Notes: generated by a model from the letters alone, not told the origin. A DNA stretch of 44,897 nt from Paenibacillus agaridevorans (GCF_003112455.1 NZ_BDQX01000394.1:48508-93404); one strand, 5' to 3'. Counted from the first letter of the stretch, positions 9,048 through 17,475 are shown. Numbers and translations are program-made.

Positions 9048-9335
9048 ATGACGACGAAGACTGCAACTATAAGCCAACTGCGGCCAACCAAATCCGACGT
9101 AAAACGTCTAGTAAACGTAATGACCCTGATTGCATGGGGAGTCCTCAGCATCGGCGTCCTGCTCTGCCTCATTAATCTTAGCCACTTCAGCGACAAAAAC
9201 ATCGGCCTTATGGTCGGGATCGGCTTTTTAATCGGCAGCGTTCATATCTACGTCATCGGTACGGCTATCGGTCTCGTTCATGCGTGGAAGTCCGAGATGG
9301 CGAAGTCGCACTCGAACAATCAATCGCAAGAGTAG
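9048..9335 (+). CDS. Small two-helix membrane protein of unknown function
   Basis: A 95-aa protein I do not recognise. Two hydrophobic segments are visible (about 26-46, VMTLIAWGVLSIGVLLCLI, and about 53-77, GLMVGIGFLIGSVHIYVIG), with a polar tail ending SHSNNQSQE. The ATG at 9048 is chosen because AAGGAG lies upstream at normal spacing and a promoter-like pair precedes it; the frame is open further upstream but has no such signal. A strong terminator follows, so it is a single-gene unit between the PBP and quinol oxidase genes. Confidence 0.75.
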   Translation: MTTKTATISQLRPTKSDVKRLVNVMTLIAWGVLSIGVLLCLINLSHFSDKNIGLMVGIGFLIGSVHIYVIGTAIGLVHAWKSEMAKSHSNNQSQE

Positions 9336-9408
9336 CTGCAAACGGCGGATATCGGCCTTGAGTCGAGGCGTTAGCTTTTCGAGGTCCATTTGCGCCAGCT
9401 TATGGCGA

Positions 9409-9452
9409 AGAAAAAAGAAGCGACAGGGCAACTGTTTCGCTTCTTTTTGTTT
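9409..9452 (+). terminator. Rho-independent terminator after the small membrane protein
   Basis: AAAAAGAAGCGA pairs with TCGCTTCTTTTT; an inner CAG/CTG pair closes a short loop, with T-rich sequence downstream. The A/T-rich stem could work in both directions. The rest of 9336-9754 holds the oxidase promoter region. Confidence 0.8.
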
Positions 9453-9709
9453 TGCAAAAATATCACAGCCCTCCTTGTGACAACTTTCCCATATCTGGTT
9501 GTGGCCGCGGATGCCTGAAACTCGTTTCGACGTCCACGGACAAGCCTGTTTCAAGCCTCCTGTAATCGCGTTACAAATAGAGGAATGCCATTTTACGGGA
9601 GGGCTTCATCGCTTTTGTCTAACTGGTGACTGACAAGTGACGGAACTTTGTCAGAACTAAGTCGAATTGTTTACATCGTCTTCGCGATAGTGTTATTCCG
9701 GTGTGATTT

Positions 9710-9725
9710 TGTTACATTATTCACA
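9710..9725. promoter_or_regulatory. FNR/CRP-like palindrome upstream of qoxA
   Basis: TGTTA-CATTAT-TCACA matches the TGTGA-N6-TCACA pattern in nine of ten positions. It lies 30 bp before qoxA. A possible promoter (TTTACA at 9670-9675, 17 bp, then TTATTC) is just upstream, which would put the site near the transcription start, where a regulator could block the oxidase under oxygen limitation. Motif match only. Confidence 0.35.
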
Positions 9726-9754
9726 AGCTAATGAAATCGAGGAGTGGAACCGCA

Positions 9755-10657
9755 ATGAGACGTTATTATCGAATGCTGGCAACAGCGCTCTTTCTGGCGA
9801 TGATTGCCGTGATCTCGGGCTGCAGCAGCGAGCAGTACATCGTGCTTGACCCGAAGGGACCAATCGGACAGCAGCAGAAGGATCTTATCATTATTACTAC
9901 CCTTCTGTGCGCGGTTATCATCGTGCCCGTCCTTATTTTAACCGCGGTCATCGTTATGCGTTACCGTGATCGCCCCGGCCGCAAAGCGCGCTATACGCCG
10001 GATTGGGAGCATAGCACGAAGCTTGAAGTGACATGGTGGACGATTCCGATTGTCATCATCATCACTCTTGCTGTCATTACCGCTATCTATACGTATAAGC
10101 TCGAACCTTCCAAGCCGCTTGAATCGGCGAAAGAACCGATTACGATCGAAGTAACGTCTCTCGACTGGAAGTGGCTGTTCACTTATCCGGACGAGGACAT
10201 TGCGACCGTCAACTATATCAAGTTTCCCGAAGATACGCCGGTCCGTTTCCAGTTGACGTCCGACAAGGCGATGAATTCCTTCTGGATTCCGCAGCTCGGC
10301 GGACAGCTCTATACGATGTCGGGCATGGCCATGACGCTGTTTCTGCAAGCGGATGAGCCAGGCATCTACTACGGCTCGGGCGCTAACTTCAACGGCGAGG
10401 ACTTCGCTCAGATGACGTTTGACGCAGAAGCGGTCTCGGATGAAGAGTATCAGGCTTGGATACAAGAAGTGAAAGGCGATTCTCCTGCACTGACCCTGGA
10501 TGGTTACGAGCAGCTCAAGAAGCCGGGACGCTCCGACGTGCAGCTGTTCTCGAGCTTCCCGGAAGGACTGTTCCAATACATCGTGACGCAGTATGTTGAG
10601 GACGGCAGCGGCGGTGCGCATGCCCATCACGGTCAAAGCGGGGACAGCGGACAATAA
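9755..10657 (+). CDS. qoxA: Quinol oxidase subunit II (QoxA)
   Basis: Subunit II of the aa3-type menaquinol oxidase, a proton-pumping terminal oxidase, 300 aa. It starts with a lipoprotein signal (MRRYYRMLATALFLAM..., lipobox ending SGC at Cys23), then two membrane helices (about 42-67 and 87-110) and an extracellular cupredoxin domain. The CuA ligand cluster of cytochrome c oxidases (CxxxC plus His) is absent, while TSLDWKWLFTYPDEDIATVN and the FWIPQLGGQLYTMSGM region are typical of quinol oxidases. The ATG at 9755 is preceded by GAGGAG. The C-terminus is His/Gly-rich (GGAHAHHGQSGDSG). First gene of qoxABCD. Confidence 0.95.
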   Translation: MRRYYRMLATALFLAMIAVISGCSSEQYIVLDPKGPIGQQQKDLIIITTLLCAVIIVPVLILTAVIVMRYRDRPGRKARYTPDWEHSTKLEVTWWTIPIVIIITLAVITAIYTYKLEPSKPLESAKEPITIEVTSLDWKWLFTYPDEDIATVNYIKFPEDTPVRFQLTSDKAMNSFWIPQLGGQLYTMSGMAMTLFLQADEPGIYYGSGANFNGEDFAQMTFDAEAVSDEEYQAWIQEVKGDSPALTLDGYEQLKKPGRSDVQLFSSFPEGLFQYIVTQYVEDGSGGAHAHHGQSGDSGQ

Positions 10658-10687
10658 CGACCCGCGCATACGAAAGGAGAAAGCTTC

Positions 10688-12676
10688 ATGTGGGATAAAA
10701 TCAAGGAATTTTCATCCGAGTTTTTCGTGACGGGTGACCCGCTCATTCTCGGCGCACAAGTCTCCATCGCGCTGACGCTCGTAGCGATCATCTTCACGCT
10801 GTCTTATTTCAAGAAGTGGCGCTGGCTCTGGACGGAGTGGCTTACTTCCGTCGATCACAAGAAAATCGGCATTATGTATATCATCGCATCCATTCTGATG
10901 CTGTTCCGCGGCGGCGTCGATGCCCTGCTCATGCGTGTGCAGTTGGCAGCGCCTGAGTTGGAATTCCTGAACGCCGAACACTATAACGCGATATTCACGA
11001 CGCATGGCGTTATCATGATCCTGTTTATGGCGATGCCGCTCATGTTCGGTCTGTTTAATATCGTCGTGCCGCTCCAGATCGGCGCGCGCGACGTCGCGTT
11101 CCCGTTCCTGAACTCCCTGAGCTTCTGGATGTTCTTCTTCGGGGCGATGCTGTTCAACGTTTCGTTCGTTATCGGCGGCTCTCCCGATGCGGGCTGGCTC
11201 GCATATCCGCCGCTCTCGGAGCTGTCAGGCAGTCCGGGCGTCGGGCAGGACTTCTATATATGGGGCATACAGATATCCGGCATCGGCTCGCTCGCGACGG
11301 GCATTAACTTCGTCGTCACCATTCTCAAGATGCGTGCTCCCGGCATGAAGCTGATGAAGATGCCGATGTTCAGCTGGTCCGTTCTGTCTTCTTGCGTAAC
11401 CATCATGCTAGCGTTCCCGATTCTGACTGTTACGCTGTTCCTGCTCTTCTTGGACCGCTATCTCGGCGCGCATTTCTTTACGCTCGACGGGGGCGGCAAC
11501 CCGATGATGTACCTCAACCTGATCTGGATGTGGGGACATCCCGAGGTATATATCGTTATCTTGCCGGCATTCGGTATCTTCTCGGAGATAGTCGCTACCT
11601 TCGCGAAAAAGAAATTGTTCGGCTACAAATCGATGGTGTTCGCACTGATGTCCATCAGTTTCTTCTCGTTCTTTACCTGGGCGCATCACTTCTTTACGAT
11701 GGGCTCAGGCGCGAACGTCAACGCGTTCTTCGCCGTTACGACCATGATTATCGCGATTCCGACCGGGGTCAAGGTGTTCAACTGGTTGTTTACGATGTAT
11801 CGAGGAAAGTTATCGTTCCCGACGCCAATGCTTTGGACAGTCGCCTTTATCCCATGTTTCATCGTGGGCGGTATGACCGGGGTTATGTTGTCGGTCGCAC
11901 CGGCGGACTTCCAGTTCCATAACAGCTACTTCCTGATCGCTCACTTCCACCAAGTGTTGATCGGCGGCGTCGTGTTTGGTTATTTCGCGGGTCTGTACTA
12001 CTGGTGGCCGAAGATGTTCGGCTTCAAGCTCCACGAAGGCCTTGGCAAATGGGCGTTCTGGTTCTGGAACATCGGCTTCTACGTCTGCTTTATGCCGCAA
12101 TACGCGCTTGGCTTCATGGGCATGACACGCCGCTTCAACGAATACAACTTCGACATGGGCTGGCAGCCGCTTAACGTCGTGTCCACAGTGGGCGCGTTCC
12201 TGATGGGTATAGCATTTCTCTTCCAGGTATGGCAGATCGCGCACAGCATCAAGTTCCTGAAGATGGAAAAAACCGGCGACTCGTGGAATGGCCGTACGTT
12301 GGAATGGTCGATTCCTTCTCCGGCGCCGCACTATAACTTCGCCAGAATTCCTGTCGTAACAAGTCAGGACGACTTCTGGGAGAAGAAGCAACGCAAGCTT
12401 CGCGGAGAGAAGGATGCTCCGGAAGTCATCGCGGCGGAGCAGGCTCCGCTTGAGCCCATTCATATGCCAAAAAATTCCGGCATACCGTTTATCATGTCAT
12501 TGTCCTGGTTCGTCGCCGGCTTCGGCTTCGTCTGGGATTGGAAATGGATGATCTTCGTCGGCATGGGCGGCGTCATCGCATGCATGCTTGCAAGATCGTT
12601 TACCTACGATACAGACTATTATATTCCGGTCGATGAGGTGCAGCGTACGGAAGCTGCGGCAAGGGGGGCTCACTAA
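10688..12676 (+). CDS. qoxB: Quinol oxidase subunit I (QoxB)
   Basis: Catalytic subunit carrying the low-spin haem and the haem-CuB centre where oxygen is reduced, 662 aa and strongly hydrophobic throughout. Visible signatures are the first haem histidine region (NAIFTTHGVIMILFMAMP), the CuB/His-Tyr motif WMWGHPEVYIVILPAFG, the CuB histidine pair TWAHHFFTMGSGANVN, and the haem-ligand pair YFLIAHFHQVLIGG. Length fits QoxB/CyoB. AAAGGAGA precedes the start. The stop overlaps the qoxC start by one base (TAATG), showing tight coupling. Confidence 0.97.
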   Translation: MWDKIKEFSSEFFVTGDPLILGAQVSIALTLVAIIFTLSYFKKWRWLWTEWLTSVDHKKIGIMYIIASILMLFRGGVDALLMRVQLAAPELEFLNAEHYNAIFTTHGVIMILFMAMPLMFGLFNIVVPLQIGARDVAFPFLNSLSFWMFFFGAMLFNVSFVIGGSPDAGWLAYPPLSELSGSPGVGQDFYIWGIQISGIGSLATGINFVVTILKMRAPGMKLMKMPMFSWSVLSSCVTIMLAFPILTVTLFLLFLDRYLGAHFFTLDGGGNPMMYLNLIWMWGHPEVYIVILPAFGIFSEIVATFAKKKLFGYKSMVFALMSISFFSFFTWAHHFFTMGSGANVNAFFAVTTMIIAIPTGVKVFNWLFTMYRGKLSFPTPMLWTVAFIPCFIVGGMTGVMLSVAPADFQFHNSYFLIAHFHQVLIGGVVFGYFAGLYYWWPKMFGFKLHEGLGKWAFWFWNIGFYVCFMPQYALGFMGMTRRFNEYNFDMGWQPLNVVSTVGAFLMGIAFLFQVWQIAHSIKFLKMEKTGDSWNGRTLEWSIPSPAPHYNFARIPVVTSQDDFWEKKQRKLRGEKDAPEVIAAEQAPLEPIHMPKNSGIPFIMSLSWFVAGFGFVWDWKWMIFVGMGGVIACMLARSFTYDTDYYIPVDEVQRTEAAARGAH

Positions 12677-13353
12677 TGGCACTACTGAACAAATTTCTGT
12701 CCGGCGGCAAGAGTCAGCCTCTTGCCGCGGCGCACGGCCAAGGCGGCGGTCAAGCCGCGCATGGCGGCCATGACGCCCATGGGCATGATCACCACGATCA
12801 GGAAGGCATGAAGGTATTCGGCTTCTGGCTGTTCCTGATTACCGACGTTATTCTTTTCGGCACCTTGTTCGCGACCTTCGTCGTGCTTCGTCTCAATACG
12901 GCAGGCGGTCCGACGGGCGCCGAACTGATCGAAATCAACGGCATCATCATCTCCACGTTCATCTTGCTGACGAGCAGCTTTACCAGCGGCGTCGCGCTGC
13001 TGGAGATGAACCGCGGCAACAAAAAAGGACTGATCACCTGGCTCGTTATTACCGCGCTGCTTGGCGCATCCTTTATCTATCTCGAGGTAACGGAATTTAT
13101 CCACCTCGTTCATGAAGGCGCCACGATCGGCACGAGCGCTTACTGGTCTTCGTTCTTCACGCTGGTCGGCACGCACGGTCTTCACGTCTCGATCGGCCTA
13201 GTCTGGATGGTAGCGCTGATTATTCAGCTCGCAAGACGCGGCATTACCGATGTTACGAAACGCAAGGTCAACGTCATCAGCTTGTATTGGCACTTTCTCG
13301 ACGTTATCTGGATCTTCGTCTTCACGATCGTATACTTGATGGGGGTGATGTAA
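12676..13353 (+). CDS. qoxC: Quinol oxidase subunit III (QoxC)
   Basis: Membrane subunit III of the quinol oxidase, 225 aa. It begins with an unusual His/Gly/Ala-rich stretch (AHGQGGGQAAHGGHDAHGHD and on, to about residue 42) before five hydrophobic helices. Typical signatures are FGFWLFLITDVILFGTLFA, TSGVALLEMN, GTHGLHVSIGLVWM and the end YWHFLDVIWIFVFTIVYLMG. AAGGGGGG precedes the start. qoxD starts immediately after. Confidence 0.95.
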   Translation: MALLNKFLSGGKSQPLAAAHGQGGGQAAHGGHDAHGHDHHDQEGMKVFGFWLFLITDVILFGTLFATFVVLRLNTAGGPTGAELIEINGIIISTFILLTSSFTSGVALLEMNRGNKKGLITWLVITALLGASFIYLEVTEFIHLVHEGATIGTSAYWSSFFTLVGTHGLHVSIGLVWMVALIIQLARRGITDVTKRKVNVISLYWHFLDVIWIFVFTIVYLMGVM

Positions 13354-13354
13354 G

Positions 13355-13702
13355 ATGGCCAATCCTAACGCTCACGGCGCTCAGCACGGTCATGACAGCC
13401 ACGGAGGCGGCCACAGCGGCTCGCTGAAGTCTTACGTTATCGGCTTCGTCCTCTCGATCGTCTTGACGGTCATTCCGCTCGTCGTCGTCATGAACGATAT
13501 GTTCAGCAAGCAAGTCAACACCTTGATCATCCTGGTGATGGCCATTCTGCAATTCGCCGTACAGCTTCTGTTCTTCATGCATATCCGGGATGAAGAGAAA
13601 CCTCGCTTCAACCTGATTGCCCTGATCTTCGGCCTCGTCATCATGCTGACGATCGTCGCGGGCTCCATCTGGATCATGACTTACAATGCGGTAGCAACTT
13701 AA
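13355..13702 (+). CDS. qoxD: Quinol oxidase subunit IV (QoxD)
   Basis: Small subunit IV of the quinol oxidase, 115 aa, with a His/Gly-rich N-terminus (HGAQHGHDSHGGGHSG) and three membrane helices (about 30-48, 52-73, 84-108). The motif LQFAVQLLFFMHIRDEEKPR is characteristic of CyoD/QoxD. GGGGGTGA, at the end of qoxC, supplies its ribosome binding site. Last gene of the operon; a terminator follows. Confidence 0.95.
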   Translation: MANPNAHGAQHGHDSHGGGHSGSLKSYVIGFVLSIVLTVIPLVVVMNDMFSKQVNTLIILVMAILQFAVQLLFFMHIRDEEKPRFNLIALIFGLVIMLTIVAGSIWIMTYNAVAT

Positions 13703-13774
13703 GGCGTGTTGGCGAATACAAGGTGAATCGGCTGTCGCCGTCGTAAACTTATACCTTCCTGTAATTTAAACGGT

Positions 13775-13803
13775 GGACCCACAACTTGTGGGTCCCTTTT
13801 TGT
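13775..13803 (+). terminator. Rho-independent terminator of the qox operon
   Basis: GGACCCAC, five-base loop, GTGGGTCC, then CTTTTTG. It begins 73 bp after the qoxD stop. Confidence 0.9.
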
Positions 13804-13923
13804 TTGAAGATTTGGTTGGCACTTTAAAAACGTAAAATCAACATATTACACTATCAATCTACCCATACCCTTTCTTTTCCTCTGAATAGTATAGATTATT
13901 CGGAACGGAGAGGGGGGATTGGG

Positions 13924-14286
13924 ATGAAAAAAATCATCGTAATTAGCTGCGATCGTGACCGTGACCGCGACCGTGATCGTGACCGCGACCGCGACCGCGA
14001 CCGTGATCGTGACCGCGACCGCGACCGTGATCGCGACCGTGACCGCGACCGTGATCGCGACCGTGACCGTGACCGCGACCGTGACCGTAACCGCCGCTGC
14101 AGCAGACGCGACCGCGAACGCATCCGCAGACTCAGACGCTTGATCAGACGTTTGGAAAGACGCTTACGCCGTTTGATTCGCATGGGCGGCAACCGTAACG
14201 AAATCCGCAGACTGAGACGTTTGATCAGACGCCTCGAAAGAGAATTGCGCCGCTTGGAAGATCGTTGTGACCGTCGAGGTTTTTAA
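13924..14286 (+). CDS. Asp-Arg dipeptide-repeat protein with basic coiled-coil tail
   Basis: A 120-aa highly charged protein of unknown function. After MKKIIVISC come 23 uninterrupted Asp-Arg dipeptides (nucleotides 13951-14088), then NRRCSRRDRE and two near-identical Arg/Leu-rich helical units (LRRLIRRLERRLRRLIR, then LRRLIRRLERELRRLE) separated by MGGNRNE. GAGAGGGGG precedes the ATG. The tract is open in other frames, but all variation between hexamer units falls at codon third positions (GAC/GAT, CGT/CGC). That is expected only if Asp-Arg is the selected product. There is no signal peptide or membrane segment. It has its own terminator. Arginine-rich charged-repeat proteins of spore-formers are often coat-associated, but nothing here proves that role. 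Confidence 0.8.
   Translation: MKKIIVISCDRDRDRDRDRDRDRDRDRDRDRDRDRDRDRDRDRDRDRDRDRDRDRNRRCSRRDRERIRRLRRLIRRLERRLRRLIRMGGNRNEIRRLRRLIRRLERELRRLEDRCDRRGF
13951..14088 (+). repeat. Hexanucleotide GAYCGY tandem repeat, 23 copies
   Basis: Twenty-three consecutive 6-bp units (GACCGC, GACCGT, GATCGT, GATCGC) lie inside the Asp-Arg repeat gene. The unit length is a multiple of three, so slippage would change protein length without breaking the frame. Confidence 0.95.
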
Positions 14287-14343
14287 TCTGAGAGAAATAT
14301 AGAGATAGTATGGCAAAATCATATACCTCCCTATATTTGAACG

Positions 14344-14388
14344 AAAACCCGCAACTGACACTTGAATAAGTGTCTGATGCGGGTTTTT
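14344..14388 (+). terminator. Rho-independent terminator after the Asp-Arg repeat gene
   Basis: AAAACCCGCA pairs with TGCGGGTTTT, and an inner GACACTT/AAGTGTC stem closes a GAAT loop; TTTTTG follows. The A-run on the other side means it could also end the convergent minus-strand gene at 14471. Confidence 0.85.
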
Positions 14389-14470
14389 GCCGTACTAGGG
14401 CTTAGCCTTGGATACATACCATCCACTTGATAGAAGGCCGTGACGAGGGTGTTCAGACGCAGAAATATGG

Positions 14471-14701
14471 CTAGGATAACCAATCCGAAAGCAGCAGTAT
14501 CAAGATACCTAGCAGCAAGATCGCCGCCAACGTATAGCCGAAATATCGAAGCGGTTTAGGCATCTCGCTCATGTTCACCTTGCGAATCGGCCCGCCGCCT
14601 TCTACACGCTGGATGCCGTCCATATTTATGTCCCTGTATGTCTCATCGACCGCTCTTTCCGTTTCCGGCTGCGTCTCGTGGGTATTATTAGGATATGACA
14701 T
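14471..14701 (-). CDS. Small tail-anchored membrane protein, unknown
   Basis: A 76-aa protein with a long acidic, polar N-terminus (SYPNNTHETQPETERAVDE...) and one C-terminal hydrophobic helix (about 53-73, GYTLAAILLLGILILLLS), as expected for a C-terminally anchored protein facing the cytoplasm. The ATG at 14701 is chosen because AAAGGAGG lies 8 bp before it; an in-frame ATG ten codons earlier has no such signal. Not recognised. Divergent from another small membrane protein. Confidence 0.65.
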   Translation of the reverse strand: MSYPNNTHETQPETERAVDETYRDINMDGIQRVEGGGPIRKVNMSEMPKPLRYFGYTLAAILLLGILILLLSDWLS

Positions 14702-14817
14702 CTTTTCCGCCTCCTTTGATTCTTCGGCCAAACTTCATCCTGCTTCTGGAAACTAATACTCCATGCCGGCGTATAGTTGGATAAGACTTTGACATCAGAC
14801 GACAAGGAGGAACGTCC

Positions 14818-15081
14818 ATGTTTTTTGTATTCTGGCTGATTGTTTTGGTTATTGGCATTGTCATTCTGTATAACAATCGTGAGCAAGAGGAAGAGCTTCT
14901 CGCGTTAAAGCTGGTGGGATACTACCTTCTCGGCACCTTCTTTTTTTCAATTAACGGCCTCGTTCTCCCCATCGGCTTTGTCATTAGCTTGTTTATGAGG
15001 CCTAGTCAAAACAGGGGCGTCAAACGCGGTTCCGCGATCTTCGGCCTGGTGCTGATGATTATCGGGCAGTTTATCATTTGA
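14818..15081 (+). CDS. Small membrane protein, unknown
   Basis: An 87-aa, mostly hydrophobic protein with three likely helices: MFFVFWLIVLVIGIVILY, then LVGYYLLGTFFFSINGLVLPIGFVISLF, then SAIFGLVLMIIGQFII. Charged residues between them (NNREQEEE, RPSQNRGVKRG) suggest cytoplasmic loops. A perfect AAGGAGG lies 7 bp upstream of the ATG. No family recognised. An imperfect hairpin with a T-run lies shortly after the stop. Confidence 0.7.
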   Translation: MFFVFWLIVLVIGIVILYNNREQEEELLALKLVGYYLLGTFFFSINGLVLPIGFVISLFMRPSQNRGVKRGSAIFGLVLMIIGQFII

Positions 15082-15098
15082 TAGATTTTTAATGAGTT

Positions 15099-15138
15099 GA
15101 AAGGCGGCAGCCATTGTGGTTGTCGTCTCCTTTTATAT
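15099..15138 (+). terminator. Probable terminator after the small membrane protein
   Basis: AAAGG-C-GGCAGCC can pair with GGTTGTC-GTCT-CCTTT (two G-T pairs, an internal loop), followed by TTAT. Moderate quality. Confidence 0.5.
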
Positions 15139-15175
15139 GCGTCTGATCCCGCAGTGATTCAAAGTAAATCCTCGA

Positions 15176-15730
15176 CTACAATTCCTGCTTGCCATACAGT
15201 TGCCCGAATTCGCTTGCGGTCATGCCGAAATGAAGTTCGTCATGGTATTCTCCATTCGTATAAATCATGTCCCGCAGTCGTCCCTCTTGGACGAAACCCA
15301 GCTTCTCATGCAATCGTATGGAAGCCGCGTTAAATGAATAGACATGCGGCGTCGCCTTGTGATAGTTCATCTCGTGGAAATAAAAACGCAGCACGGTGCG
15401 AATCATCTCGCTCGCATATCCCTTAGAGCGATGCTCCGGCAGCAGGGCGATGCCATATTTGAACGTTCCATATCTTTTGTTGCACAAAAACGAATTGATC
15501 GTCCCGACGAGTTCTCCGTCACTCGTCTCCGCAACCCATCGGAACGCATCGCCCATTCGATTCCGTTGCTCGGCCTCCAGCCATTGGATCTGCTTCTCAG
15601 GAGATTGCGGGAAGTGGATCATGTCCACCTTTCGGTTCACCTCGTCATCCAGCGCTTGAAATAAAGCAATATCCGATGATTGCAGCGCTCTTAACGTCAG
15701 TCTATCCGAACGCCAATAATGGAAAGGCAT
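15176..15730 (-). CDS. GNAT acetyltransferase, RimJ/RimL type
   Basis: Acetyl-CoA-dependent N-acetyltransferase, about 184 aa, cytoplasmic. The pattern is that of the RimJ/RimL branch: RLTLRALQSSDIALFQALDDE near the start, WVAETSDGELVGTINSFL in the core, KYGIALLPEHRSKGYASEMIR as the acetyl-CoA pyrophosphate loop (R-S-K-G-Y-A), HVYSFNAASIRLHEKLGFVQEGRLRDMIY near the C-terminus. Substrate unknown. The start at 15730 is preferred because AGAGG lies 6 bp upstream; an ATG two codons earlier directly abuts that sequence. Confidence 0.9.
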   Translation of the reverse strand: MPFHYWRSDRLTLRALQSSDIALFQALDDEVNRKVDMIHFPQSPEKQIQWLEAEQRNRMGDAFRWVAETSDGELVGTINSFLCNKRYGTFKYGIALLPEHRSKGYASEMIRTVLRFYFHEMNYHKATPHVYSFNAASIRLHEKLGFVQEGRLRDMIYTNGEYHDELHFGMTASEFGQLYGKQEL

Positions 15731-15872
15731 ATACATCCTCTTTTCGTCTCGTAATAAAAGCGGAAGTTCCAGTTCCTATCCATTCGACAAGTGAATTTCA
15801 AATCCCTTCCAAAAGACAACACATAAGGACGAGCGAAAAGCCAGACCTTTCGATTGTTGCTGCGGAAAAGGG

Positions 15873-15878
15873 TATAAT
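15873..15878 (+). promoter_or_regulatory. Perfect -10 box upstream of selO
   Basis: TATAAT lies 12 bp before the first in-frame ATG (15890) of the selO frame. The -35 region is poor. It implies a transcript start near 15885, which argues for the second ATG (15914) as the real start. Confidence 0.45.
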
Positions 15879-15913
15879 ACAGGTAACCAATGTCAGAAGA
15901 AACGGGTGAACCG

Positions 15914-17386
15914 ATGAGCGATATGCAGAACAAAGCCGGAACGACCGGTTGGAACTTGAAAAATAGCTATGCCGAATTGCCTGCTGCCCTGTTCACGGCT
16001 GTAAAACCTACTCCCGCGAGCGAGCCTCGGCTCGTTGTATTAAACGAATCGCTTGCAGCCTCGCTGGGACTAAATCATGACGAGTTGTCCGGCGAAGAAG
16101 GCGCCGCTGTGTTGGCGGGAAATAAGATTCCCGAAGGAGCTTTGCCGCTCGCTCAAGCCTATGCGGGGCATCAATTCGGCAATTTCACGATGCTAGGAGA
16201 CGGCAGAGCCATCCTGCTAGGCGAACAGATCACGCCGGACGGACGGCGAATGGATATACAGTTCAAAGGCTCCGGCGCTACGCCCTACTCGCGGCGCGGT
16301 GACGGGCGGGCTGCGCTGGGCCCCATGCTGCGGGAATATATAATCAGCGAGGCCATGCATGCGCTGGGCATCCCGACGACGCGCAGTCTGGCGGTCGTCG
16401 CGACGGGTGATCCCGTCTACCGCGAGACTGTTCTGCCCGGCGCCGTCCTGACCCGCGTCGCGGCCAGCCATCTACGCGTCGGCACGTTTCAATACGCCGC
16501 CAATTGGGGCGGCGCAGAGGAGCTTTACGCGCTCGCGGACTATGCGCTGCAGCGTCATTATCCCGACATCCCGCTGGATGACGGGCGTTATTTGGCCTTG
16601 CTGCGCGGGGTTATCGCCCGCCAGGCGGAATTGATCGCCAAGTGGATGCTGGTCGGCTTCGTCCACGGCGTCATGAACACCGACAACATGACCATCAGCG
16701 GCGAAACGATCGATTATGGACCGTGCGCGTTCCTGGATGCTTTCGATCCGAAGACGGTATTCAGCTCCATCGACGCGAACGGCCGCTATGCCTACGGCAA
16801 TCAGCCTTATATCGGCGTGTGGAATTTGGCGCGGCTTGCAGAATCGCTGCTTCCCCTGCTGCATGAGGATGAGGAGCAAGCGGTGAAGTTAGCCGAAGAG
16901 GCCTTGGGCGAGTTTACGGACTTGTATCAAGGTCACTGGATGGCTGGCATGAGAGGCAAGCTGGGTTTGTTCGGCGAAGAGGATGAGGATGAGTCGCTCG
17001 TGAAAGAGCTTCTGGGACTGATGCAGCAGCACGGAGCGGACTATACGAATACGTTCGTTGCTCTTACGTTTGGCAAGACCGGAGGCGAAGCGCTGTACGG
17101 TGACGAGGCGTTCGCCGCGTGGCGCGATCGGTGGCAGGGGAGACAGAGCAGGCATCGCAAGCCGGAAGAGGATTCGCTGCGGCTCATGAAAGCCAGCAAC
17201 CCTGCCGTCATCCCTCGCAACCATCGCGTCGAGGAAGCGCTGGACGCCGCTGTGGAAGGCGATCTCAGCGTCATGGAGGATCTGCTGCGGGCGCTGGCGG
17301 ATCCTTATGATCATCGACCAGAGCAGGCGGAGTATGCGATTGTGCCGGAGGCTTGCGGGCCTTATCGGACGTTTTGCGGGACGTAG
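15914..17386 (+). CDS. selO: SelO/YdiU-family protein adenylyltransferase
   Basis: Pseudokinase-fold enzyme that transfers AMP from ATP to Ser, Thr or Tyr of target proteins, linked in other bacteria to redox stress. 490 aa from this start, the usual length. Family blocks visible are NSYAELPAALFTAVKPTP, AYAGHQFGNFTMLGDGRAILLGE, DIQFKGSGATPYSRRGDGRAALGPMLREYIISEAM, TTRSLAVVATG, VLTRVAASHLRVGTFQYAA, and the metal/catalytic region FVHGVMNTDNMTISGETIDYGPCAFLD. The ATG at 15914 is used because the -10 box would leave almost no leader for the ATG at 15890; the ribosome site (GGGTGA) is weak either way. The extreme C-terminus lacks the Cys-x-x-Sec/Cys seen in Proteobacterial members. Confidence 0.93.
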   Translation: MSDMQNKAGTTGWNLKNSYAELPAALFTAVKPTPASEPRLVVLNESLAASLGLNHDELSGEEGAAVLAGNKIPEGALPLAQAYAGHQFGNFTMLGDGRAILLGEQITPDGRRMDIQFKGSGATPYSRRGDGRAALGPMLREYIISEAMHALGIPTTRSLAVVATGDPVYRETVLPGAVLTRVAASHLRVGTFQYAANWGGAEELYALADYALQRHYPDIPLDDGRYLALLRGVIARQAELIAKWMLVGFVHGVMNTDNMTISGETIDYGPCAFLDAFDPKTVFSSIDANGRYAYGNQPYIGVWNLARLAESLLPLLHEDEEQAVKLAEEALGEFTDLYQGHWMAGMRGKLGLFGEEDEDESLVKELLGLMQQHGADYTNTFVALTFGKTGGEALYGDEAFAAWRDRWQGRQSRHRKPEEDSLRLMKASNPAVIPRNHRVEEALDAAVEGDLSVMEDLLRALADPYDHRPEQAEYAIVPEACGPYRTFCGT

Positions 17387-17409
17387 GTTTTTGGTGTGCA
17401 TGTCATTTT

Positions 17410-17462
17410 AAGAAGGTCTTGTATCCCTTTATGATTAGGGAGAGCACTGCCTTCTTTTTTTG
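17410..17462 (+). terminator. Terminator after selO
   Basis: AAGAAGG (17410-17416) pairs with CCTTCTT (17450-17456), an inner TCCCT/AGGGA stem lies between, and a T-run follows. It also faces the convergent lipoprotein gene. Confidence 0.75.
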
Positions 17463-17475
17463 TCGGTTCCCGCCT

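Noticed and set aside
13896..14192. Minus-strand frame encoding a long Ser-Arg repeat, and a plus-strand Val-Thr-Ala repeat frame, over the Asp-Arg tract
   Set aside because: They are by-products of the hexamer repeat being open in several frames. Unit variation falls at third positions of the Asp-Arg frame only, and that frame alone has a good ribosome site.
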